Shown: positions 8,358 to 17,527, counted from the stretch's first letter. The stretch is DNA of 64,000 nt from Pseudomonadota bacterium (GCA_023402175.1 JAEXCN010000227.1:1-64000); one strand, 5' to 3'. The notes: a model not told the origin generated them from the sequence alone. A program made the numbers and translations.

Positions 8358-9524
8358 TCACTTCACATCCACCGGACGATCCGTCGTCGTCGTGACTTCG
8401 CCGAGCGCCCAGCGAAAGTTGTCGATGAGCACGCTCGAGTCGAGCACGCCGTCGCCGACGTCCCAGATCATGAGATCGAGCGTGAACGTCTCGCCGCCCT
8501 GGATCGGTGCCTGCGAGAAGAGCCACCCGGTCGCGCCGCCGAGCGTCGACGGGGTCTCTGTTCCACACGACACGCCCACGATGCCGAAGCCGGTGCCTGC
8601 GAGCTCGGCAGGACCGCTCGGGCACTTGGAGACGCCGAGCGTCTCCGATCCGCAACCGAGCGCCGTGCCCGGCGTGCACCGATCGAAGAATCCGTTGTTC
8701 ACGCTCACGGGGTTCTGGAGCGCGTCGAACGAGATGTTGTCCGGCTTTCCGTAGCTCTTCGCATCGAGGTACGCGATGAAGCCATCGTTGTACTTCGAGC
8801 ACACGAACGCCGGCCACTCACCGGAGTGGAAGTTGAAGTCGAACGCAAAGCCGCTCGCGTTCTTCGGCGCGCGGAGCTCGAGATGGAGATCGACGACGTC
8901 GTTGACCTCCGTCTCCTGGGGACAACCGTTTGCGCCCTTCGGGAAGCCGGGCGGCGCAGTACCGTTGCCGCCGTGCCCGGGCATCGCCCCGTACCAGTCG
9001 CGCCCGCGGCTGAACGGCTCGTCGGGCGCGCCGTTGTATTCCTGCGCGAAGCCGGTGCTGAGCACCGCGAGGCGCTTGCCCTCGCGTGGCTCGAGCAGGT
9101 TCCCGAACTTCGGGAGCAGGCTGTGCTGCTCGACGTGCGGAGCATCGCTCCGCTGCCAGCCGCGTGTGAGCTTCGCCGACACGAGCCCGTAGCCGCGCTC
9201 GCTCGCCTTCGTGCAGATGCCGATCCCGCGGGAGAGGCTCTCGGCCGTGTCGCCGCTCTCGCCGTCGTCGCAGACCTCCGGGTTGTCGACGGTGCCGTCC
9301 CCGTCGTTGTCGCAACCGTCGTTCGGGACGTCGTAGAAGGATGGATCCTGCACGCATGGGCCCTTGGCACCGGCATCCTTCGCGCCGGTGTCGAACCGGC
9401 CGGTGGTGGCCGGCTTGCCCGTGCTCCTCGCGGTCGGAGGCTCCGCGCAACCCGCCGCCAGCGCAACCACGATCGCGATGCGAACGACACCACCAAGGCG
9501 ACGCGCCGAGCGAAGGCGTGTCAT
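8358..9524 (-). CDS. Surface lipoprotein, choice-of-anchor-type domain with Asp-rich metal-binding motif
   Basis: The ATG at 9524 begins a lipoprotein signal (RIAIVVALAAGC); the frame is open further upstream without signal features. After a short linker there is a CDNDGDGTVDNPEVCDDGE motif, the Cys-flanked Asp repeat found in many myxobacterial surface proteins (MopE-like metal-binding motif). The remaining ~270 residues are beta-rich (ASGFAFDFNFHSGEWPAF, DNISFDALQNPVSVNN, SSVLIDNFRWA), which resembles choice-of-anchor beta-sandwich domains. No catalytic site is visible. Likely an outer-surface structural or binding protein. Divergent from the 9665 gene. Confidence 0.6.
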   Translation of the reverse strand: MTRLRSARRLGGVVRIAIVVALAAGCAEPPTARSTGKPATTGRFDTGAKDAGAKGPCVQDPSFYDVPNDGCDNDGDGTVDNPEVCDDGESGDTAESLSRGIGICTKASERGYGLVSAKLTRGWQRSDAPHVEQHSLLPKFGNLLEPREGKRLAVLSTGFAQEYNGAPDEPFSRGRDWYGAMPGHGGNGTAPPGFPKGANGCPQETEVNDVVDLHLELRAPKNASGFAFDFNFHSGEWPAFVCSKYNDGFIAYLDAKSYGKPDNISFDALQNPVSVNNGFFDRCTPGTALGCGSETLGVSKCPSGPAELAGTGFGIVGVSCGTETPSTLGGATGWLFSQAPIQGGETFTLDLMIWDVGDGVLDSSVLIDNFRWALGEVTTTTDRPVDVK

Positions 9525-9664
9525 CGGTTTGGCCGACTCCTCCTCATGCCTGTCCACACCCCATGCTCCTCCAGTGTGGAGCGACGCCCCTCGCTTCGCC
9601 AATGGACGGACGCCGATCCATGTCCTTGCCCGGGGGCGGGATTGCCTGAAAGAGTAGATTCATC

Positions 9665-11155
9665 GTGGCCGCCCCTAAAATCGTCGCCGCCAAGTGCCCG
9701 ACCTGCGGCGCCAACCTCCCGGTTCCTTCCGGCGTGCTCCAGGTCATCTGCCGGTACTGCCAGAACGCCATCCAGGTCGAGCATCGCAAGCCGCCGCCCG
9801 AGGTGGTCCCGTTCGGAGCGCCGGGAGCGATGCCGTCGCGCACGCTCTACATCGATCCCGCCGCCGACAAGGCCGCTCAGAGAATCGCGAGCGGAGTCGT
9901 CTACATCATCTACGGCGCCATGCTTCTCCCGATCGTGGTCCCGATCGTCATCTTCGTCGGACCGTGGGCCTTACGCTCGTGCAAGAGCGCGTTCAGGCCG
10001 TTCCCGGTCGCCTGCGATACGAACGAGGAAGTCGAAGTCTCCGGCAATTTCGAGACGACCGGGCCGCTCGTCACGCGCGTCGGCCACAACTGCAAGCTGC
10101 ACATCAAAAACGCGAAGCTGAAGGGAAGCTCGCTGGTCAAGACCGACGCGTTCAACATGGAGCTCACGCTCGACAACGTCACCATCGAGACCACCGAGCC
10201 GATGATCCAGGCCGGCAGCAACTTGAAGGTGACGCTGCACGGCAGCACGCTCACGTCGGCGGCCCCGGTCTTCGACAACGACACGAACATGGAGCTCGAC
10301 GTCGAGAGCTCGACGATCGAGAGCAAGGGCGCGGCCGCGATCAAGTCGAAGTACAACCTCAAGGTGCGGATGGAGGACGGCAAGATCCGCGGCAAGAAGG
10401 CTGGCATCGACGCGGACGCGAACACGGAGCTCACGATGAAGAAGGGCTCCGAGGTGACGAGCAGCGAGGGGCCGGCAGTCAAGACGACGTCGAACTTCAA
10501 GCTCCAAGCCGACGGAGGAAAGCTCGACGGCGGCCTCGTGCTCGACTCGAGCTGCGAGCTCGTCGCGACGGGCCTGACGCTCACGGCGAAGGAGAAGGCG
10601 ATCGCGGCGACGTCCAGTCTGAAGCTCGATTGGACGGACGGATCGATCACCTCCGCGGCCGACGTCGCGATCGACGCCGACAGCTCGACGAACCTCACGC
10701 TCACCAACACGAAGGTCCAGGGCGCGACGACGGCCATCAATTGCGAGGGCAGCTCCAAGATCAAAGCGTCGAAGAAGACGCGCATCGTCGGGCTCACGGG
10801 CAACGGCGTGACGACCACGTCGAACTCGGAGCTCGTCTTGAACGACGCCGCGCTCGAAGCCGGGGCGAAGGCGTTCAAGGGCTCCGACAACACGAAGATC
10901 AAGCTCGGTCAGGGCGCGCGGATCGCCGGCAAGAAGGCCGGTATCGAGACCGAGGGGAACACCGAGCTCGAGGCGACCGGCGCGACACTCGAAGGCGGCG
11001 CCGGTCCCGCGATCCAGGCGGGCTACAACGCCCAACTCGACTTCAAACAGAGCCTCGTGAAGGGCACACCCGCGATCCAGCTCGATCGCAAGCCGCTGAG
11101 GGTCACCGTCGACGAAACGCGCATCGAAGGCGAGCGGAAGATCGCGGGGCGCTGA
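9665..11155 (+). CDS. Zinc-ribbon / transmembrane / repeat (beta-solenoid-like) protein
   Basis: GTG start, 496 residues. Residues 11-32 are a zinc ribbon (CPTC ... CRYC). One transmembrane segment lies at ~77-103. After it come about 13 repeats of ~22-24 residues (residues ~120-485), each with a beta-strand start (S/N-N-x-L/K-V), a T-x-x-x-G/K turn and a small-residue end (A-I-x-x-x). Examples are NLKVRMEDGKIRGKKAGID and TELTMKKGSEVTSSEGPAV. The periodicity suggests a right-handed beta-helix. The zinc ribbon lies before the TM, so the ribbon is probably cytosolic and the solenoid outside, or the protein is inverted. No enzyme motif. I do not recognise the family. Confidence 0.6.
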   Translation: MAAPKIVAAKCPTCGANLPVPSGVLQVICRYCQNAIQVEHRKPPPEVVPFGAPGAMPSRTLYIDPAADKAAQRIASGVVYIIYGAMLLPIVVPIVIFVGPWALRSCKSAFRPFPVACDTNEEVEVSGNFETTGPLVTRVGHNCKLHIKNAKLKGSSLVKTDAFNMELTLDNVTIETTEPMIQAGSNLKVTLHGSTLTSAAPVFDNDTNMELDVESSTIESKGAAAIKSKYNLKVRMEDGKIRGKKAGIDADANTELTMKKGSEVTSSEGPAVKTTSNFKLQADGGKLDGGLVLDSSCELVATGLTLTAKEKAIAATSSLKLDWTDGSITSAADVAIDADSSTNLTLTNTKVQGATTAINCEGSSKIKASKKTRIVGLTGNGVTTTSNSELVLNDAALEAGAKAFKGSDNTKIKLGQGARIAGKKAGIETEGNTELEATGATLEGGAGPAIQAGYNAQLDFKQSLVKGTPAIQLDRKPLRVTVDETRIEGERKIAGR

Positions 11156-11204
11156 TCGAGCGCTGGATTTCCCCCCGCACGCTGGGTTCTGGTACTGACG
11201 GACC

Positions 11205-12110
11205 ATGGCGATCACGGCGCGTCTTCTCTGGCTCGACGGCGTCATGGTGGAATCGAGCACGGCCGGTGTGCCGCTCATGGGGCACGCCGCGCAGCGCGGG
11301 AGCCTCGTGTTCGATGTCGGCTCGTTCCGCATGACTCCGCGAGGCCCTGCCCTCTTCCGTGCGCGCGATCACGTCGCTCGCTTCTTGCGCTCCGCGAGCA
11401 TCGTCGGTCTGGAGCTCCCCTACGATGCGGAGACGCTCGTCCGAGCTGCTCAGCAGGTCGTCGCGGAGAGCGGAAGCGAAGAGGGGCTCGTCCGCTGGTC
11501 GGCCTTCCTCACGGCTCGTGAGCCGGATCTGATCCCTCGCGATCACGCGACGCATGTCGCGGTCGCCGCGCAGACGCTCCAGGATCCTCCCCGGCAGACG
11601 CCGCTGCGCATCGCGGTCTTCGACGACGCGCGGAAAGCTGCGTCCGAGGTCCTTCCTCCGGATACGAAGGCCGCCGGCGCGTATCTCGGACCGATGATCG
11701 CTCGGAAGCGCGCCATTGCTTCCGGCGCCGATGACGTCGTGCTCCTCGACAAAGACGGCGACATCGCCGAGGCGCCGATCGCGAACGCATTCGCGGTCGT
11801 CGATGGGACGTTATGGACGCCTCCGCTGGGGCGAATCCTGCCGGGCATCACACGCGACAGCGTCCTCGCGATCGCGCGCGCCGAGTCGATCCCCGTCCGA
11901 GAAGAGCGTCTGCCGCTCGATGCGTTCGCGTCTGCGGACGAGGCCTTCCTGACGGCGACGTCGCTGCCGATCGCGCCGATCGGCAGCGTGAACGGGCGAC
12001 CCCTCGCCTCCGCACCGGGCCCGATCACGACGCGCCTGATCGAGCGCCTTACGCGCGCGCGCAGCGGCGACGATCCGGCGCGCCAGCACTGGCTGACGTA
12101 CCTCGGGTGA
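11205..12110 (+). CDS. PLP-dependent aminotransferase, class IV (BCAT/D-amino-acid transaminase/ADC lyase fold)
   Basis: The 301-residue length is normal for fold-type IV. The start LLWLDGVMV is the usual family N-terminus. Lys155 in DTKAAGAYLGPM is the PLP Schiff-base lysine, and Glu189 in IAEAPIANAF fills the place of the glutamate that contacts the pyridine nitrogen. GRILPGITRDSVLAIA is the phosphate-binding loop. This family transaminates branched-chain or D-amino acids or splits aminodeoxychorismate; the sequence does not decide which. Single gene, 49 nt after the preceding stop. Confidence 0.8.
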   Translation: MAITARLLWLDGVMVESSTAGVPLMGHAAQRGSLVFDVGSFRMTPRGPALFRARDHVARFLRSASIVGLELPYDAETLVRAAQQVVAESGSEEGLVRWSAFLTAREPDLIPRDHATHVAVAAQTLQDPPRQTPLRIAVFDDARKAASEVLPPDTKAAGAYLGPMIARKRAIASGADDVVLLDKDGDIAEAPIANAFAVVDGTLWTPPLGRILPGITRDSVLAIARAESIPVREERLPLDAFASADEAFLTATSLPIAPIGSVNGRPLASAPGPITTRLIERLTRARSGDDPARQHWLTYLG

Positions 12111-12444
12111 ACATCGCCGCTCGGGCATGCGCTGAATGCGGCGCATTCCGAGCAACGGCGCGCGACAGCTCGCGCAACGAGCACCACGCGCGTTCCCCAC
12201 GCATCCGCGAGCGTGATCCACGCCATCGCAGCGAGGTGCGCGCCTCGACTACGTCGTCACTCGCGAGCCAGCGCGAAGGCGTCGCGCGATGGCTCCGCGA
12301 GAGCCCGCGAGTGGACGCACGACGTCCGTAGCGAACGACGAGTGAGTTCCGGCAGCGGACGAACAATTCCATCGATGGTGTCGCGATTGCGGGTCGCGAG
12401 CATCATCTTCGCTCGCGGCTCAGCGCTTGCTTTTGCAGCGCACC
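12111..12444. other. Intergenic region, no gene seen
   Basis: This 334-bp stretch has no convincing codon pattern on either strand. Near its left end is an inverted repeat, GAATGCG-G-CGCATTC (12134-12148), 24 nt after the aminotransferase stop, that could form a weak terminator or operator. The ~60 nt before 12445 would hold the promoter of the lytic-enzyme gene; no clear -35/-10 pair was found. Confidence 0.5.
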
Positions 12445-13059
12445 ATGGAACTTCACGCTCGTTCGTTCGTCGGCGCTGTGACCCTGTTGTTGGCTGTCTC
12501 CGCGGCGGCATGTGCAAGCCCCGGCGCGGAAGAAGAAGAATCGACCGCCGAGAGCTCGGACGCCCTGACCGGCGCGACCTGCTCGCCGACGCGTGCGGTG
12601 GGCGCCGTGAATCGATATGAGAAGGCGCTCCACGATTCGATCGCGTTCGCCGAGGGAACCGAGAAGCGTGGCAAGGACGGCTACAACGTCGGCTTCGCGT
12701 ACAAGTACTTCGGAAGCTGCGCGCGGCACCCGAACATCAACACGTGCAGCGGCAGGCTCTGCTCGACCGCCGCTGGCCGCTATCAGTTCCTCAAGGGCAC
12801 GTGGGATACGACGGCGCGCGCGATCGGCGCGAAGACCTTCGAGCCCGAGAACCAGGAGAAGGGCGCCCGGCACCTCATCAACAAGGTCCGCAAGGTGACG
12901 GTCCCCTCGAACCGGAAGCTGACCGCGACCGAGTTCTCGAACGCGATGAAAAAGCTCTCGTACGAGTGGGCCTCGCTCCCGCCCGGCCGATACGGCCAGC
13001 CGAGCCACTCGATGGCCGCGATGAGGAAGGACTACTGCGCGAACGTCGGTGGCTGCTGA
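12445..13059 (+). CDS. Lambda R endolysin-like (GH104 type) lytic enzyme, secreted as a lipoprotein
   Basis: The ATG at 12445 opens a lipoprotein signal ending VSAAAC (Cys23); a TTG in frame at 12427 would only lengthen it. Residues ~58-204 match the layout of phage lambda endolysin R, a lytic transglycosylase: IAFAEGTE (Glu70 in the catalytic position), GYNVGF, the STAAGRYQFLKGTWD block, F-P-x-x-Q, and the closing EWASLPPGRYGQPSH. Extra Cys pairs (CARHPNINTC, CSGRLC) suggest disulfides outside the cell. It should cut peptidoglycan glycan strands from the periplasmic side. Its stop overlaps the next start (TGATG). Confidence 0.8.
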   Translation: MELHARSFVGAVTLLLAVSAAACASPGAEEEESTAESSDALTGATCSPTRAVGAVNRYEKALHDSIAFAEGTEKRGKDGYNVGFAYKYFGSCARHPNINTCSGRLCSTAAGRYQFLKGTWDTTARAIGAKTFEPENQEKGARHLINKVRKVTVPSNRKLTATEFSNAMKKLSYEWASLPPGRYGQPSHSMAAMRKDYCANVGGC

Positions 13060-13898
13060 TGCGTTGGCAGCGAGCGCTCGTCCTCGCTGCCCTCGTGGCC
13101 GCTGGCGTCGCTGGCGTGCATCTCGCGAAGGCCAGACGATCGACGGCGACCACCCCGCCCCACGCAGCGGCCGCGACGACCGTCGCCTCCGCCCCCGTGC
13201 AGGGCGGTCCGCGCCATCGCACGTCCCTCCCAACGTCGAGGGCGACCACGCTCGCGCAGGTAGATCCATCGCGCGCGCATCGGCCCGGCAACGATGACGC
13301 CCTCGTCGCCGTTCGAGCCGCCATCGCCGATCCGAGCCCGGAGGGAACGGCGGCGTTGGTCTCCATGCTCGACGGCGAAGACTCCGTCGCGCAGCTCGAG
13401 GCGATCGACGAGCTCGTCGAGAGAGGCCATGTCGCGGCTCTTTCTCGGCTCGCTAAGATGGACCCGGCCGATGATCCGTACATCGGCCCGTCGATCATCG
13501 TCGCGCTCGGAGAGCTCGGACGCGCCGCTCCCGACGAAGCGACTCGACATGCGGCGCTCGACCGACTCGTCGCCCTCCTCGCGCAGGAGAAGGAGCGGAA
13601 CGGCAGCGACAGCATCGGGAACGTGATCACGATCATCGAGGCGATCGGCGCGCTCGGCCACCCGGATGGAGCCGCAGCGCTCGAACGCGAGCTCGGCGAT
13701 CCGTTCCACGACGTCGCGAGCCAGACCACGATCGTGCTCGCGCTCGGCCGGCTGGGTCAGTCATCGAGCATCGCGGCGCTTGCTCGCTTCCGCGCGACGC
13801 TCACTCCGGGGCGAGCGGACGAAGACCTCGATCGAGAGCTCGAGAAGGAGCTCTTCGCCGCGATCGACGAGGTGTCGCGTTCGCTCTCGAGGCGCTGA
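13059..13898 (+). CDS. Membrane-anchored HEAT-repeat-like protein, coupled to the lytic enzyme
   Basis: The ATG at 13059 shares its A with the TGA of the upstream gene, so translation is probably coupled. The 279-residue protein has an N-terminal signal/anchor (MRWQRALVLAALVAAGVAGV), a ~55-residue low-complexity linker, then about four HEAT/armadillo-like helical repeats (AALVSMLDGEDSVAQLEAID, SIIVALGELG, VITIIEAIGALGHPDGAAAL, TIVLALGRLG). Such repeats bind proteins. The coupling suggests it binds, localises or inhibits the lytic enzyme made just before it. Confidence 0.7.
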   Translation: MRWQRALVLAALVAAGVAGVHLAKARRSTATTPPHAAAATTVASAPVQGGPRHRTSLPTSRATTLAQVDPSRAHRPGNDDALVAVRAAIADPSPEGTAALVSMLDGEDSVAQLEAIDELVERGHVAALSRLAKMDPADDPYIGPSIIVALGELGRAAPDEATRHAALDRLVALLAQEKERNGSDSIGNVITIIEAIGALGHPDGAAALERELGDPFHDVASQTTIVLALGRLGQSSSIAALARFRATLTPGRADEDLDRELEKELFAAIDEVSRSLSRR

Positions 13899-13900
13899 GC

Positions 13901-14809
13901 TCATCGCGCGCCTGCGTCGCGCTCCCACGACTCCCAGAACGCAAACGCCTCGTCGAGGTACGCCTCCTTCGCGCCGTGCCCGCCGGGATGCTCCGCGACG
14001 CGAACGGGCCACCCCGCCGATGCGAGGTAGGCGCCGAGCGCTTTCGGTCCTGCGTTCGTCGGATCGCCCGACGCATACCCGACGTAGAACGGCCCCTTCT
14101 TGCCTGAGCGTGCCCGCGAAGCTCCGAGGCCCGGCGCGCCGCCCGATGCCGCCGCGTAACCGTCCATCTCGACGGCTCCCGTGAGCGCGAGCGCCGTGAG
14201 GAAGTACGCTCCGCTCGACGAGCCTGCGAGGTACGTCCGATCGAACGCGCCGAGCGCCGCTTCGAGCTTCGCGCGCGCGGCGGCCCACTCGGCGACCATG
14301 GCAGCTGCATGGGTCGCGTAGTCTGCGGCGCTCGTCGGCCACGCCCACCAGTCCCTCGCGTCCTTCGGACCGATTCCGCGACGCCCGCGCGGCAAGAGCG
14401 CGACGACGCCGGCGCGCTTCGCCGCGGAGGCGACGATGCGCTGCACGTTCTCCTTCTGCGGACTCTTCGCGACGAGCGGGACGATGCCCGAAAGATAGAC
14501 GAGGAGACGGTGCTGCCCTCGTCCATCCCAGCCGTCCGGCACGAGATAACACGTGCCCTCGTCGAGCCCGCGCCATCCTTCGAGGCACCAATCCGTGTGC
14601 ACATCGGGGAGCTCGATCGCGCGAGCAGCGTCCGCGACGGGGGCAGCTGCGTCCGTGGCGGGCGCAGGCGCGTCCTCGATCGCCTTTGCCATCGACGCCG
14701 CGGGGGCCGGCGGTCTCGTCGATCCCGCCGGGCTCGGGGCCGGCTCGCGGCAGCTCATCGCCACGCTCGCGCACATGAGCGCGAGCGACAGCCGACGAAC
14801 AGGCCTCAT
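13901..14809 (-). CDS. Alpha/beta-hydrolase (esterase/PHB-depolymerase-like), exported
   Basis: The ATG at 14809 starts a signal sequence (MRPVRRLSLALMCASVAMSC); an ATG at 14842 would add 11 residues. An Ala/Pro-rich linker runs to about residue 75. The hydrolase domain has LLVYLSGIVPLV in the oxyanion region, GSSSG (GxSxG nucleophile elbow, nt ~14220) and PGGHG near the end with the catalytic His. This order fits secreted esterases of the PHB depolymerase/feruloyl esterase group. Substrate unknown. It ends 2 nt from the convergent HEAT gene stop. Confidence 0.7.
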   Translation of the reverse strand: MRPVRRLSLALMCASVAMSCREPAPSPAGSTRPPAPAASMAKAIEDAPAPATDAAAPVADAARAIELPDVHTDWCLEGWRGLDEGTCYLVPDGWDGRGQHRLLVYLSGIVPLVAKSPQKENVQRIVASAAKRAGVVALLPRGRRGIGPKDARDWWAWPTSAADYATHAAAMVAEWAAARAKLEAALGAFDRTYLAGSSSGAYFLTALALTGAVEMDGYAAASGGAPGLGASRARSGKKGPFYVGYASGDPTNAGPKALGAYLASAGWPVRVAEHPGGHGAKEAYLDEAFAFWESWERDAGAR

Positions 14810-14938
14810 TCCGGTGGTCCGCCGCGGTGCCACGTAGCTCATCGACAGACCGGTGCAAAAGGGACGAAGCGGGCCTCGCGCCTGGCTCCGATGATCGTGC
14901 CGGATCACGAGGCCGCCAGCAATGATACCTTCACACTC

Positions 14939-15688
14939 ATGCCCGACGCGCGGCGCAAGCAGTCGTACTTGCTCGACCCCAGGTTCCAGCTCAAATGGAC
15001 CAGCTACCTGGTCGTCGTGGTCGTCCTCGTGATGACCGCTCTCGGCTTCGTCATCGCGCGTACGGCAGGTCACGCGTCGGACACCGCGAGCCTCGCGGTC
15101 AAGCAGGCGGAAAAGGCGTACGAGGAGTCGAAGTCGAACAACATCCTCACGCGCCGCACGATGCAGCTCGCCGGTGGCGACAACCCGGCGCTGCAGACCG
15201 TGATGGACGAGTCGCTGAACGAAGTCGACGCGCAATCGGAGAAGAACCTCGCCGAGGTGCGCAGCGTGCAGGCTTCGATCGACGCCGACCGCCAGCACCT
15301 GAAGCTCCTGCTCGTCGGCTCCGGCGTCTCGCTCGTGGCGCTGCTCGCGCTCATGGGCGTCATCATCACGCATCGTATCGTCGGCCCGGTCCACAAGATG
15401 AAGCGCCTGCTCCGTCGCGTCAGCACGGGCAGGCTCGTCATCGAGGAGCGCCTCCGTCGCGGCGACGAGCTCGAAGATCTGTTCGACACCTTTCTCCAGA
15501 TGACCTACTCGCTGCGCGCGATGCAGGCTGCCCGCCTCGCCACGCTGGACGCGACGCTTCGTCGCGCCGAGTCGCAGGCGAGCACGCCTGCCGACGTCGT
15601 CGACGGAATGCGTGCACTCCGGGCGCAACTCGTCCTCGGCATCGAGCCACGCCGAGGATCGATCCATCCCCCACCGCCGGTGAACTGA
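14939..15688 (+). CDS. Two-TM HAMP-domain protein
   Basis: The start is set at the ATG at 14939 (MPDARRKQSYLLDPRFQLKW); an in-frame ATG at 14891 adds 16 residues. TM1 is at ~22-40, then a periplasmic helical region of ~80 residues (coiled-coil-like), TM2 at ~122-144, and a HAMP domain at ~145-192 (IVGPVHKMKRLLRRV, GDELEDLFDTF). After HAMP there is only ~55 residues, with no kinase, cyclase or MCP output domain. It may signal through a partner, and the TerB-like protein 12 nt downstream is the obvious candidate. Confidence 0.75.
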   Translation: MPDARRKQSYLLDPRFQLKWTSYLVVVVVLVMTALGFVIARTAGHASDTASLAVKQAEKAYEESKSNNILTRRTMQLAGGDNPALQTVMDESLNEVDAQSEKNLAEVRSVQASIDADRQHLKLLLVGSGVSLVALLALMGVIITHRIVGPVHKMKRLLRRVSTGRLVIEERLRRGDELEDLFDTFLQMTYSLRAMQAARLATLDATLRRAESQASTPADVVDGMRALRAQLVLGIEPRRGSIHPPPPVN

Positions 15689-15700
15689 GGGCCGTCGTCC

Positions 15701-16204
15701 ATGAGAGACATCGTCTCGGCCGCCATCGATCAGCTCTGCCACGCGTTCGAGCGCGGCGGCTACAACCCCACCCCGATCATCGACCTCGGCGTCCTCGTCG
15801 TCATCGCCGACGGCGTCGTCGACGAGAAGGAGCGCGAGGTCCTGCTCGACCTGTTCCAGACGCTCCTCGAGACGCAGGTCTCACCGGAGGTCGTCGATCA
15901 TCTCGTGACGGCGAGCATGCAGGTCGTCGAGGCGGCCGGCGCCGAATCGCGCGCGCGGCTCATCGCGGAGATCCTCCTCGATTGCGACGCGGTCGAGCCC
16001 GGCATCCTCGTCGCGCTCGCCGTGGCGTACGCGAGCGAGGGCCTCTCGAAGGAGGAGCGCGTCGTCATCGAGCGCATCGCCGACGCCGCTGCCCTTCCGC
16101 GAGCGCGGCTCGAAGAGCTGATCAAGCGTGTGCATGCGCGCGCCGATGGCGGCGATCCGCTGAGCGTTCGCAGCCTCCTCGCGGTCAGCTCGCAGAGCAG
16201 CTGA
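15701..16204 (+). CDS. TerB-like (TerB/DjlA-type) helical protein
   Basis: The 167-residue all-helical protein has two TerB-type acidic helix-turn signatures, ADGVVDEKEREVLLD (~37-51) and SEGLSKEERVVIERIADAA. These occur in TerB, DjlA N-terminal and related cytosolic or membrane-associated domains that may bind metal. It follows the HAMP protein by 12 nt and is probably cotranscribed. A role as the HAMP protein's output partner is inferred from position only. Confidence 0.65.
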   Translation: MRDIVSAAIDQLCHAFERGGYNPTPIIDLGVLVVIADGVVDEKEREVLLDLFQTLLETQVSPEVVDHLVTASMQVVEAAGAESRARLIAEILLDCDAVEPGILVALAVAYASEGLSKEERVVIERIADAAALPRARLEELIKRVHARADGGDPLSVRSLLAVSSQSS

Positions 16205-16222
16205 CGAACGACGAGACGACGC

Positions 16223-17527
16223 TCAGCCGATGACGGATGCGCGTCGTAGCGAACGCTCACGCAACGTCCACGCGAGCGGCAGCGCTGCGGCCGACAGCGC
16301 AGACATCACCCAGAAGCCGCCGCTCGCGTACGAGGCGTAGAGCGCACCGGAGATCAGCGTGAGCAGCGCCGTGGGGATGCCGACGCCGACGGTCCCGTAG
16401 ATCGCGAGCGCCGTTGCCTCGAGGCTCGCCGGTACGACGCGCGCGATCAGGCGCATCGCCGCGAGATGGAACAGCGCAAAGCTGAGACCATGCAGCGGCT
16501 GGACGATCGCCAGGAGCGGCACGTGACAGGGAAGCGCCATCACCGCCCATCGGAGCGCGCCTGCTGCGGCTGCCAGTGCAATCGCTCCCGCAGGCGTCAG
16601 CCGCGCCAGCAGCGCCGGACCGACCACGAAGAACACGGCCACCTCGGCGATGACGGACTCGGACCAGAGCATGCTCATCGTTCCCGGGTCGATGCCGGCG
16701 AACGTCCAGCGAAGAACGGCGAAGGCGTCATGCATCGCATGGCTTCCGACGACGAGCGCGGCGACGAGAACGAGACTACGAAGCGGTCGGCACCGAACGA
16801 GAGCGACAATGCCGCCCCGGCCGGATGCGCAAGGGGCCTGTTTCGCTGGCTGCACCGAGCCCGGAACGAAACACGCCGAGATCGTCGTCGCGACGAGCAG
16901 CGCGGCCTGGAGCTGGATCGTCACGTCGAGGCCGAACCGGCTCACCGCCTGCCCGGCGACGAGCATCGCCGCGACGAACGCCGCCGATCCGGCGCCGCGT
17001 ACCCAGCCGTACTCGAAGCCGGCACTGTCCTTGGTCGGTCGCGCGCGCGCGAGCGCGAGCGCGTCGGCGAGCACGGTCGTCGGCGCGATCGTGGCCGCTT
17101 GGAGCAGCGCGAGGGCGACGAGCGGCGAAAGGCCTTGAACGCGAAGGAGGCCGAACGTCGCGATCGCCGCGGCCAGTGCACTCACGACGAGGACGCCGCG
17201 GAGCCGACGTGAGGCGTCGCCCGCGCGCGCAGCGAGCGGCGCCGAGATCAACCGGACTGCCATCGCGGCCGCGAGCGTCAAACCAAGCTGCTCGGCCGCG
17301 AGCCCGCGCTCGCCGAGGAACGCGGGGAAGAACGGCGACGCGACGCCGTACGCAGCGTACTTCGCGACGTACAGCACGATGAAGCGAAGCAACGTGGCTC
17401 GCCCGAGCGTGGCGACCGCGCGAGCACTGCTTGCGGGCAGCGAATCATCACGTCGTCGGGTGATGATCGCCGAGACCGGCTCGTCGCCTGCTTCGTCGCG
17501 CAGCAGGAGCTCGGCCGCCGACCTCAT
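16223..17527 (-). CDS. MFS transporter (MFS_1-like/LacY-related group)
   Basis: 434 residues with 12 predicted membrane segments after a ~45-residue cytosolic N-terminus rich in Arg/Asp. It begins its membrane part with RFIVLYVAKYAAYGVASPFFPAFLGERGL, shortened here as YVAKYAAYGVASPFFPAFL, which is typical of the MFS_1-like (nucleoside/sugar:H+ symport-like) branch. The loop 2-3 motif appears as SAPLAARAGD instead of the standard GxLaDrxGr. Substrate unknown. Convergent with the TerB gene and divergent from zwf. Confidence 0.75.
   Translation of the reverse strand: MRSAAELLLRDEAGDEPVSAIITRRRDDSLPASSARAVATLGRATLLRFIVLYVAKYAAYGVASPFFPAFLGERGLAAEQLGLTLAAAMAVRLISAPLAARAGDASRRLRGVLVVSALAAAIATFGLLRVQGLSPLVALALLQAATIAPTTVLADALALARARPTKDSAGFEYGWVRGAGSAAFVAAMLVAGQAVSRFGLDVTIQLQAALLVATTISACFVPGSVQPAKQAPCASGRGGIVALVRCRPLRSLVLVAALVVGSHAMHDAFAVLRWTFAGIDPGTMSMLWSESVIAEVAVFFVVGPALLARLTPAGAIALAAAAGALRWAVMALPCHVPLLAIVQPLHGLSFALFHLAAMRLIARVVPASLEATALAIYGTVGVGIPTALLTLISGALYASYASGGFWVMSALSAAALPLAWTLRERSLRRASVIG

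Noticed and set aside
14842..15742. Long upstream extension of the esterase frame on the minus strand
   Set aside because: It overlaps the HAMP gene and has no signal or domain; the export signal begins at 14809.
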